Assembly (NCBI GenBank): GCA_027371655.1
Contig: DAHXMR010000090.1
Location: forward strand, 1 to 7,779
DNA from: Microcaldota archaeon
GTDB lineage: Archaea > Micrarchaeota > Micrarchaeia > Norongarragalinales > CAINOH01
DNA: 7,779 nucleotides
Direction of reading: 5' to 3'
Of the stretch, positions 1-5,382 are shown in pieces (position 1 is the stretch's first letter; each line of letters starts with the position of its first letter). The position numbers and the translations under genes are program-made. Below the pieces are notes generated by a model that was not told the DNA's origin, made no database searches, and was given only the letters and a program-made list of their open reading frames with translations.

Positions 1-77
1 AATACAAGGGGCCCGTGTACAATCTCGAAGTCAAATACGACCACTCCTACGCGGCACAAAACCTTGCGGTGCACAAC
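1..77 (+). other. Intein C-terminal splicing region (blocks F and G)
   Basis: The translation from codon 3 reads Tyr-Lys-Gly-Pro, then VYNLEVKYDHSY, then AAQNLAVHN, then Cys. This matches the C-terminal end of protein-splicing domains: block F (VYNLEV followed by an Asp-His-x-Tyr turn) and block G (hydrophobic-Val-His-Asn followed by Cys/Ser/Thr). The penultimate His is at 72-74, the cyclising Asn at 75-77, and the +1 nucleophile Cys at 78-80, so splicing would join the host chain between bases 77 and 78. Host homology starts exactly at that Cys, which argues for a true intein and not a Hint-type toxin or autoprocessing domain. Whether it carries a homing endonuclease, and what its N-terminal residue is, cannot be seen here. 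Confidence 0.9.
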
Positions 78-935
78 TGCGTAAAGTCATTCGGCGTGAT
101 GAGCAGGCGGCATTCCATCCAGTACGTCTTGGACGAAATCCGCGAAATACGCGACAAGCACGGCGGAAAGGAGCTTTACTTCATCGACGACTTGTTTTCG
201 GCGAGCAAAAAATGGGTGCTGGACTTCTGCGAAGCAATGCAGCGGGAAAAGCTTGTGATGCCCTGGAAGTGCCTCGTTCGCGTGGACACGGTTGACGAGG
301 AAACGCTTCGCGCGATGAAAAAGGCGGGCTGCCACACCGCGTCATTCGGAATAGAAACCGGCAACATGGACGTTATGAAGTGGATGCACAAGGGAATCAC
401 CTTGGACCAGGCGCGCGCGACAATCAGGCTTGCGCGGCGGGTGGGCATCAACCGCGAGGCGTACTTTATCGTCGGCCACCAAATCGACACCGAGGAAACA
501 ATCAACCAGACCATCGAATTCGCGCGGGAACTGAATGCCGATTTTCCGCGCTTTTTCATTTTCTCGCCCTACCCGGGAAGCGAGGTGTACGAAAATTTGC
601 CGGAAGAACTCAAGTGCAAGTACTGGCTTGAGGAAACAGCCGAACAGCTAAGGAGCGTTGGGAACACGTCGATTTGCAAGGTCCCCGAAGACCGCCTCAA
701 CGACTTGTGGCACCGCGCACATGACCGCGCTTATTCGCAATTGCGCTACTTTACGGAAAACATTGTTCCCACGTTTTTGGAAAACCCCCTTGGCCGCGGC
801 TGGATAAGAAAACTGACAAACTTCGTGGGCTACGGGGTGCTGCGCGTGCACCGCATCGTCCAACGCAAACAAGGCCAAAGCCTGCCCGACGCGGTGCTCC
901 ACGAGTGGCCAAAAGCGTTCTTCTGGAAATCCTAA
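1..935 (+). CDS. Radical SAM protein interrupted by an intein (5'-truncated)
   Basis: The reading frame is open through the left edge (first full codon at 3) and ends with TAA at 933-935. The GTG at 15 lies inside intein sequence and is not a start. Codons up to 77 encode an intein C-terminus. From Cys at 78-80 about 285 residues of host protein follow. They open with CVKSFG, the usual context just after the third cysteine of CX3CX2C in B12-binding-type radical SAM proteins. Counting codons from 15, FIDDLFS (56-62), a VDTVDEETLRAMKKAGC strand-helix unit (90-106), GIETGN (112-117, the SAM-contacting GIESGS-type motif) and SPYPGSEVYE (184-193) mark the partial TIM barrel. A helical, basic C-terminal region follows. 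The first two cluster cysteines, any cobalamin-binding domain and most of the intein lie upstream of the window. Substrate unknown. The gene converges on the minus-strand glycosyltransferase with a 2-bp gap. The family call is firm; the exact reaction cannot be read. Confidence 0.93.
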   Translation, partial: YKGPVYNLEVKYDHSYAAQNLAVHNCVKSFGVMSRRHSIQYVLDEIREIRDKHGGKELYFIDDLFSASKKWVLDFCEAMQREKLVMPWKCLVRVDTVDEETLRAMKKAGCHTASFGIETGNMDVMKWMHKGITLDQARATIRLARRVGINREAYFIVGHQIDTEETINQTIEFARELNADFPRFFIFSPYPGSEVYENLPEELKCKYWLEETAEQLRSVGNTSICKVPEDRLNDLWHRAHDRAYSQLRYFTENIVPTFLENPLGRGWIRKLTNFVGYGVLRVHRIVQRKQGQSLPDAVLHEWPKAFFWKS

Positions 936-937
936 TT

Positions 938-1885
938 TTATCTTCCAAGCGCCGACTTGGCAATTCCGCTTGTGCTTCCAAGGGCGTGGGCGAGAAAGAG
1001 CGCGATTCCCACAAACCCGCCAGCAATCGCCACAATTGCGCCGGCTTTTTTTAGCCCGCGCACGCTTTCGCGCAGGAAAACAAGCAGGAAAACAAGCAGG
1101 GCAACTGCGGAAAGCCTTGCGTCCACCGCTATGCCTGCGGCAATGGAGGCAACGACCACGGCGAAGGCGGCCATTTGCGCCTGTTCTATGCGCCTGCGGA
1201 AAAGAATGCCCGCAATCGCGTCCGACTCCGAGTCCAAGAACGCCTTTTCAACGTACTCCCAAAGCGACTGGCGCGCGGTCCAAAAAACGCGCGCGTCCTT
1301 GGCGAAATAATATTTCAAACCGAGCTTTTTCGCGGTAAGATGGAATATGGTGTCATCAGAGCGCGAAAACTTTTCAGGGAACTTGCCCACTTTTTGCCAC
1401 ACGCTTTTCTTGTAGGCGATTTGCCTGTTCGAGGGCAAAAACGAGTTCCAATCCGCGTCTGAAAAGGAATCGAAGTTGGGGAAGCGCGAGGCGGCAACGC
1501 GTTCAATCAGGCCCGAAGGCTTTGCTGGCAGGTATTTGCCGACAACTATGTCGGCTCCTTTTTCAAATCCTATGAGCAGTTTTTTTACCCAGTCGCGCTC
1601 GAATTCCGTGCTTGCGTCGGCGGAGAAAATCAGGTCGCCCGAGCAGTTTTGGATTGCAATGTTGCGGCCGCGACCGATTGTCGCGCGCTTTTCAACGATT
1701 ACCTTGATTTTTACCTTGCCTCCTGCCACGCGCTTTATCGCGGCAACGGTCCCGTCGGTCGAACCCGCATCGGCAACCACTATCTCATCGGGCAAAACGC
1801 TTTGCGAAAGAATCGACTTGAGCAGGAGGGCTACGTTTTTTTCCTCGTTGAATACAGTGAATGCGAAAGAGATTTTTTTTCCCAA
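938..1885 (-). CDS. Family 2 glycosyltransferase with C-terminal membrane region
   Basis: A GT-A fold glycosyltransferase transferring a sugar from a nucleotide donor at the cytoplasmic face. The chosen start is TTG at 1885-1883 (315 aa), because a GGTG motif sits 7 nt upstream and the protein then opens GKKISFAFTVFNEE, as the family usually does. An ATG at 1921 in the same frame would add 12 residues (327 aa) and overlap the upstream epimerase by 23 nt, with no ribosome site seen. Numbering from that ATG: nucleotide-binding strand 17-27, GSTDGT 53-58, metal-site region 100-105, and a likely catalytic SDD at 188-190. The usual DxD aligns here to Asp-Ala-Ser (102-104), so the second Asp is replaced. 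Three hydrophobic segments (about 249-266, 269-283 and 293-313) suggest membrane anchoring. The gene follows the UDP-HexNAc 2-epimerase gene in one unit. Acceptor and donor cannot be read. Confidence 0.88.
   Translation of the reverse strand: MGKKISFAFTVFNEEKNVALLLKSILSQSVLPDEIVVADAGSTDGTVAAIKRVAGGKVKIKVIVEKRATIGRGRNIAIQNCSGDLIFSADASTEFERDWVKKLLIGFEKGADIVVGKYLPAKPSGLIERVAASRFPNFDSFSDADWNSFLPSNRQIAYKKSVWQKVGKFPEKFSRSDDTIFHLTAKKLGLKYYFAKDARVFWTARQSLWEYVEKAFLDSESDAIAGILFRRRIEQAQMAAFAVVVASIAAGIAVDARLSAVALLVFLLVFLRESVRGLKKAGAIVAIAGGFVGIALFLAHALGSTSGIAKSALGR
1074..1100. repeat. Short 12-nt tandem repeat inside the GT2 gene
   Basis: AGGAAAACAAGC occurs twice head to tail (1074-1085 and 1086-1097), followed by a partial third AGG. 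Being 12 nt it keeps the frame and encodes a repeated Leu-Val-Phe-Leu in the second hydrophobic segment of the glycosyltransferase on the minus strand. It is most simply a small slippage duplication tolerated in a membrane helix. Confidence 0.8.
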
Positions 1886-1892
1886 AACAGAG

Positions 1893-1896
1893 CACC
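1893..1896 (-). promoter_or_regulatory. Ribosome binding site deciding the GT2 start
   Basis: On the minus strand GGTG lies 7 nt before the TTG at 1885. It matches the core of the AGGAGGTGA complement to the archaeal 16S rRNA 3' end. The same GGTG with the same 7-nt spacing precedes the ATG at 5382. It overlaps the region just before the TAG stop (1899-1901) of the upstream epimerase gene, as expected for translation inside an operon. This favours TTG-1885 over ATG-1921. Confidence 0.5.
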
Positions 1897-1898
1897 CG

Positions 1899-3020
1899 CT
1901 ACATCGCTTTTTGAATCGCATCTGCTATTTTTTTCGCCGCGTTGCCCTCTCCGAAGGGGTTTTTCGAGCGCTTCGCACGCTTATAAAACGCGCCGTGCGA
2001 AAGCGCCTCTTTTGCAAGGCTAAGGGCTTTTGCGGCGTCGCTTCCAACGCGCATCGCGCATCCGGCTTCCTCGGCTTCCTGCCGCTCGCTTGCCTGCCTG
2101 AATATTATCGCAGGGATTTTCAAAGCGCAGGCCTCTTCGGTCTGGCCCCCGCCGTCGGTGATTATGAGGGAAGCGTTTGAGAACGCGCGCAAAAATTCGT
2201 GGTAAGGCATGTTGTCCGTTGTCGTGATGTTTGGGGCGGAAAGGATGCGCTTTTCCAGCCCGTATTTCTTGGCTTTGGCGCGCGTGTTCTCGAGGAAGAT
2301 GAACAGCACGCGTGCGGGGATTTTTTCAAGCAAGCCGATGAAGGCCTCGAGGCGCTCTTTGCTTTTGATGTTCTCCTGCCGGTGCAATTGCGCCAATATG
2401 TAAGGCGGCTTGGGAAGCGCCAGCTTGGATTTTTTGGCAAGGGGAAGGTTTTGCTTCAATACGTCAATGTTGGTGTTGCCCGTGACAAAAATTTTGCTTT
2501 TCCCGATGCCTTCGGATTTGAGGTTGTCCGCGGCTTTTTTTGTTGGCGCGAAAAACAGGTCGGAGCAGGCGTCTGCGATGCGGCGGGAAATCTCCTCGGG
2601 AAAAGGCTCGGAGAGGTCGCCGGAGCGCAAGCCGGCCTCGACGTGCCCGACCTTGGGGCGGTTGAACAGGATTGAACGGGCGGCAAGCGCGGCTGTTGCG
2701 GTGGTCATGGTGTCCCCGTGCACGAGCACGAGCTTCACGTTGCCGACGTGCTTTTTGTCCGTGAAAACGTTGCGCAGCCGGAGAATGGTGCGCACGCTCC
2801 AATAAAGCGCCTCAAGCGTCCCTCCGAAACGGCCGCGGGTGGTTCCGGGAATTTCAAGGGAGAGGTCGGGCTTGCGCACCCCCAGCGAGGCGCACAGGTC
2901 GCGCACGTCGTGCTGGCCGGAGTGCACGTAGTAGTATTCCGTTTTGCGCACTGCCAGCTCGCGCATCACGGGCGCCATCTTGATGAGCTCGGCACGGGTG
3001 CCGAGGGCGATTACAATCAT
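1899..3020 (-). CDS. wecB: UDP-N-acetylglucosamine 2-epimerase (WecB/NeuC-like)
   Basis: Cytosolic enzyme of the UDP-GlcNAc 2-epimerase family. Family members convert UDP-GlcNAc to UDP-ManNAc, or in the hydrolysing branch release ManNAc-type sugars. The 373-aa length is normal. Seen motifs: GTRAELIKMAPV (7-18), SGQH (34-37), HGDT (101-104), HVEAGLR (126-132), PEE (141-143), TGNTNID (180-186), HRQEN (213-217), TDGGGQTEEA (288-297) and ERQEA (312-316). Asp103, Glu128, Glu142 and His213 fall where E. coli WecB has its catalytic Asp95, Glu117, Glu131 and His213. The first motif is GTRAELIK and not the bacterial GTRPEAIK, and the PEE motif sits in EPFPEEISRR, so it belongs to a divergent branch. 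The ATG at 3020 has no ribosome site, consistent with being first in a leaderless or short-leader transcript. No UDP-ManNAc dehydrogenase is in view, so the final product is uncertain. The gene symbol is by family, not by proven function. Confidence 0.92.
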   Translation of the reverse strand: MIVIALGTRAELIKMAPVMRELAVRKTEYYYVHSGQHDVRDLCASLGVRKPDLSLEIPGTTRGRFGGTLEALYWSVRTILRLRNVFTDKKHVGNVKLVLVHGDTMTTATAALAARSILFNRPKVGHVEAGLRSGDLSEPFPEEISRRIADACSDLFFAPTKKAADNLKSEGIGKSKIFVTGNTNIDVLKQNLPLAKKSKLALPKPPYILAQLHRQENIKSKERLEAFIGLLEKIPARVLFIFLENTRAKAKKYGLEKRILSAPNITTTDNMPYHEFLRAFSNASLIITDGGGQTEEACALKIPAIIFRQASERQEAEEAGCAMRVGSDAAKALSLAKEALSHGAFYKRAKRSKNPFGEGNAAKKIADAIQKAM

Positions 3021-3112
3021 ATGGCTTTCGAACCGTTGTATTTTTCAAAGCTTATTATCATCACACTCCGCATAATAACGTTTTTGAACGTTTGCGGCGT
3101 TGTTTATCCGAA
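3021..3112. promoter_or_regulatory. Divergent promoter region
   Basis: This 92-bp gap separates two outward-facing genes and is clearly more A/T-rich than the surrounding coding sequence. For the minus-strand epimerase gene, GAAAAATAC (3038-3046) is TATA/BRE-like but ends only 17 nt from the ATG. TGATAATAAG (3051-3060) sits farther out and would give a leader of roughly 10 nt. For the plus-strand gene, CATAATAA (3071-3078) lies about 38 nt before the ATG at 3113. Neither start has a GGTG ribosome site, while internal operon genes do, which fits transcripts starting at or near the start codon. The exact TATA boxes are my best guess only. Confidence 0.45.
3077..3093. repeat. Paired AACGTTT sites, 10 bp apart
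   Basis: AACGTTT occurs at 3077-3083 and again at 3087-3093, starts exactly 10 bp apart. Each contains the self-complementary AACGTT. One-helical-turn spacing of palindromic hexamers in a divergent promoter is a layout seen in operators. It lies between the candidate TATA of the PMT-like gene and its start codon. It could equally be chance in a short A/T-rich stretch. Confidence 0.35.
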
Positions 3113-4681
3113 ATGGAACACACGCCCCCCACGCCTGCGCAGACCGCGGAAGCGGGCAAACACATGGTTTACGGCCTGTCTTTGGCGGGCTTGTTCGCGC
3201 TTGTTTTGGCTGCGTTCACGTTCTACAACGCTTTTTCGTATTCCCATAACGTGCTTTGGTGGGACGAGACAGAGTACGCGCTGCTTGCGCAAAACGTTTA
3301 CGCCAACGGCCAATACGAATACTGGCCCAACTTCCAAGGCTGGCTTATTCCAAGCGGAAGCCACAGGCCGCCGCTTTTGCCGCTTGCAACCGCAGGGCTC
3401 TACGAGCTGTTCGGTAAAAGCGAGGCCGTGCTGCGCGGCGTGGTGCCGTTCTTTTCCGCGCTCGGGGTTTTAGCGGTGTTCTTGGTAGGCAGAAGGCTGT
3501 TTAATGAATGGGTGGGCGCGATTGCAGCTTCGCTGCTTTCTTTCAGCACGCTGTTCTGGTTTTATTCCGCGCGCGTGCTTACTGAGGCGCCGCTTGTTTT
3601 CTTTTCCGCGATGCTGTTTTACCTGTTTTACCGCACTTTCGAGGAGAAGAACTGGCGCTTCCTTCCCCTGCTTGGGATTTTCGCGGCCATGGGCTTTTTG
3701 ATGAAGTACACGATTCTGGCAATCTTCCTGCCAATCGGCCTGTTCGTGCTGATTTATTACTACAAGGAGATTTTGCAGGCACTGCGCTCTAAGGAATTTT
3801 TGGCAAGCGCGGCAGTGGCTGTTGTTGCCGCAGTCGCCCTTGTCGCCCCCGTGTTCCTGTTCAGCGCCGCCCACGCGGGAACTCCGCTTGCCGCGATGCA
3901 GAAGTACCTTGAAGCAACTTCGGGCTCCGAGCCGGCCTATTATTACCTGACGATTCTTGCACAGATGTTTTCCAATGTTTACGTAGTCCTTCTTGTTTTC
4001 GCCGGAACCGCGCTCGCGTTGGGGAACAAGCGGGGAACGCAGCTTTCCGTGCTTTTCCTGCTTTCGATGCTCGTGCTGAGCCTTGGGATTTCCCACAAAG
4101 AAGACCGCTACGCGATGCTGATTTACCCGTTTGCGTTCTGCCTCGCAGCCTTCGCGGCGTATTCCGCGCTGGAATGGATTTCGAAAGTGCGCGCGCCAAG
4201 CGATTTGTCGATTTACGCGGTGGCCGCAGGCCTGGCGGCGGTGATGCTGCTGTATTTCGGCACGCTGGGAAACGCCGCAAACGCGCAGGGGCTCATCAAC
4301 GCGAAAATAACCTCTTACCAGGAAGTGGCAACGGCGGGCCAGTATGTCGCGGCAAACACCGCGCCGGACGACTGGATGGTTGCGGACTCGTTTTTCATGG
4401 CAAGCTATTATTCGGGCCGCAAATCCGAACTTCTGCCCACTACAAGCGCCGAGTTTGTGAAAATGCTGGACGAACGCAAGCCCAGGTACGTGTGGTTTTC
4501 CGCGTTCCAGCACGGCGCGCCCCAGCTCCAAGCGGCGGCGCAGGCATTGCAGGCAAACCTCACTGCCCCCGACAGTCCCGGCGGCTACGTGCTTTCGCAC
4601 CAAAACGAGTTTGCGTTGGAACAGGTGTTCAAGGACCCGCAGGGCCAGCCCATGGTGTTCCTGTTCAGGCGCACGGCATAA
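3113..4681 (+). CDS. PMT/ArnT-like polytopic membrane glycosyltransferase
   Basis: A GT-C membrane protein of the dolichyl-phosphate-mannose protein mannosyltransferase / ArnT superfamily. Such enzymes take a sugar from a polyprenyl-phosphate or pyrophosphate carrier and attach it to a protein or lipid on the outer face. ATG at 3113 (522 aa) is preferred over an in-frame TTG at 3092, which adds only a short basic-polar tail. After a first helix (about 20-42), the first outer loop carries WWDETEYALLAQN, with Asp51-Glu52 as the expected catalytic acidic pair. LTEAPL (156-161) and HKEDRYAMLIYP (328-339) match later conserved positions of the superfamily. About ten to twelve hydrophobic helices run to about residue 383. 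The last roughly 140 residues form a soluble domain, probably external. It is the only plus-strand gene in the glycan region, convergent with the DPM1-like gene whose product may supply its donor. Sugar and acceptor are unknown. Confidence 0.88.
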   Translation: MEHTPPTPAQTAEAGKHMVYGLSLAGLFALVLAAFTFYNAFSYSHNVLWWDETEYALLAQNVYANGQYEYWPNFQGWLIPSGSHRPPLLPLATAGLYELFGKSEAVLRGVVPFFSALGVLAVFLVGRRLFNEWVGAIAASLLSFSTLFWFYSARVLTEAPLVFFSAMLFYLFYRTFEEKNWRFLPLLGIFAAMGFLMKYTILAIFLPIGLFVLIYYYKEILQALRSKEFLASAAVAVVAAVALVAPVFLFSAAHAGTPLAAMQKYLEATSGSEPAYYYLTILAQMFSNVYVVLLVFAGTALALGNKRGTQLSVLFLLSMLVLSLGISHKEDRYAMLIYPFAFCLAAFAAYSALEWISKVRAPSDLSIYAVAAGLAAVMLLYFGTLGNAANAQGLINAKITSYQEVATAGQYVAANTAPDDWMVADSFFMASYYSGRKSELLPTTSAEFVKMLDERKPRYVWFSAFQHGAPQLQAAAQALQANLTAPDSPGGYVLSHQNEFALEQVFKDPQGQPMVFLFRRTA

Positions 4682-4713
4682 AAGCGCGATTGGCGCAACG
4701 GGAAGAAAGAGGG

Positions 4714-5382
4714 CTATCCGTTTAATCGTTCGTAGATTATCCTGCGCAGAATCCGGATTCCGTCGTGCAAGGGCCGCAGTTTCGTGAATCCCTCGCGCTC
4801 CCAGTAGCTCACGGGGACTTCGATTATTTTAACGCCATGTTTTATCGCCTTAAGCGTCATCTCCGTTTCTATCTCGAAGTTTTTGGCTTTCAGCCCGAGG
4901 CGCTTGAAGGTTCCGGCCTTGAACACGCGCAATCCCGTGAGCAGGTCGCGGTGGACGTGCAAAAAGAGCAGGATGGTTGTGCCGTTGAAGAAGAGGTTGC
5001 CAAGCCAGTTTAGCAAGGTCATCGAGCCGGGCGTGACCACGCGGCGGCCCTGCACAATCGTGTTTTCGCCAACAAGGCGAAGCATTTGCTTTACATTCTT
5101 CAAGTCGTAGGTGTTGTCCGCGTCCACGAGCACGACTGTCGCGCCGTCGGGAATGGTTGCAACCGCCTCAAGCAGCGCGGCGCCTTTTCCCTTTTCCTTT
5201 TGGAAAATTACTTTGGCGCCCATTTTGCGCGCGATTGCCACGGTGGCGTCCTTCGAATGGCCGTCGACGACAAGTATGCTTGAATTGGGTATTTTGAGGG
5301 ATTTGAACGCGGAAATCACTTTCCCGACGCCCTTCTCCTCGTTGAGGGTGGGGATGAGCGCGACAACGGCAGGCTGTTTCAT
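4714..5382 (-). CDS. DPM1-like polyprenyl-phosphate glycosyltransferase (GT2)
   Basis: A GT-A glycosyltransferase resembling dolichyl-phosphate mannose/glucose synthases, which load a sugar from GDP-Man or UDP-Glc onto a polyprenyl phosphate at the cytoplasmic face. The 222-aa length is that of the catalytic domain alone. Seen: PTLNEEKGV (11-19), VVDGHSKDAT (38-47), VDADNTYD (86-93, intact DxD at 87-89), LLTGLRVFK (147-155), NFEIETEM (168-175) and EVPVSYWEREG (188-198) followed by TKLRPLHDGIRIL, the family's C-terminal signature. No transmembrane anchor follows, but a hydrophobic stretch at about 122-142 could dip into the membrane. The ATG at 5382 overlaps the upstream stop as ATGA and has a GGTGA ribosome site. 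Last gene of the minus-strand unit, which also makes a GDP-sugar. A GDP-linked donor is therefore plausible but not shown. Confidence 0.9.
   Translation of the reverse strand: MKQPAVVALIPTLNEEKGVGKVISAFKSLKIPNSSILVVDGHSKDATVAIARKMGAKVIFQKEKGKGAALLEAVATIPDGATVVLVDADNTYDLKNVKQMLRLVGENTIVQGRRVVTPGSMTLLNWLGNLFFNGTTILLFLHVHRDLLTGLRVFKAGTFKRLGLKAKNFEIETEMTLKAIKHGVKIIEVPVSYWEREGFTKLRPLHDGIRILRRIIYERLNG

Noticed and set aside
15..935. A complete 306-aa radical SAM protein starting at GTG 15
   Set aside because: The GTG encodes the Val of intein block F. The frame is open upstream through Tyr-Lys-Gly-Pro to the edge, and the first 21 residues are intein, not radical SAM.
1476..2180. 234-aa plus-strand frame opposite the GT2 gene and the epimerase 3' end
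   Set aside because: It spans the junction of two real minus-strand genes, has no motif and is a shadow frame.
3092..3112. TTG start giving seven extra residues on the PMT-like protein
   Set aside because: It has no ribosome site, and the extra residues are not family-like. The TTG also overlaps the second AACGTTT copy. ATG at 3113 is simpler.
2718..3473. 251-aa plus-strand frame across the epimerase start, the divergent gap and the start of the PMT-like gene
   Set aside because: It overlaps two well-supported genes in the wrong frame and has low-complexity Arg/Ser/Thr-rich sequence and no family signature.
3470..4603. 377-aa open frame antisense to the PMT-like gene
   Set aside because: Rich in Arg, His, Gln and Cys with no recognisable motif, and it lies fully opposite a gene with clear family motifs. 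Long antisense frames arise easily opposite GC-rich hydrophobic coding sequence.
4682..4713. Hairpin terminator between the convergent PMT-like and DPM1-like genes
   Set aside because: GCGC-GATTG-GCGC (4684-4696) gives only a 4-bp stem and no T-run follows on either strand. I see nothing else in these 32 bases.
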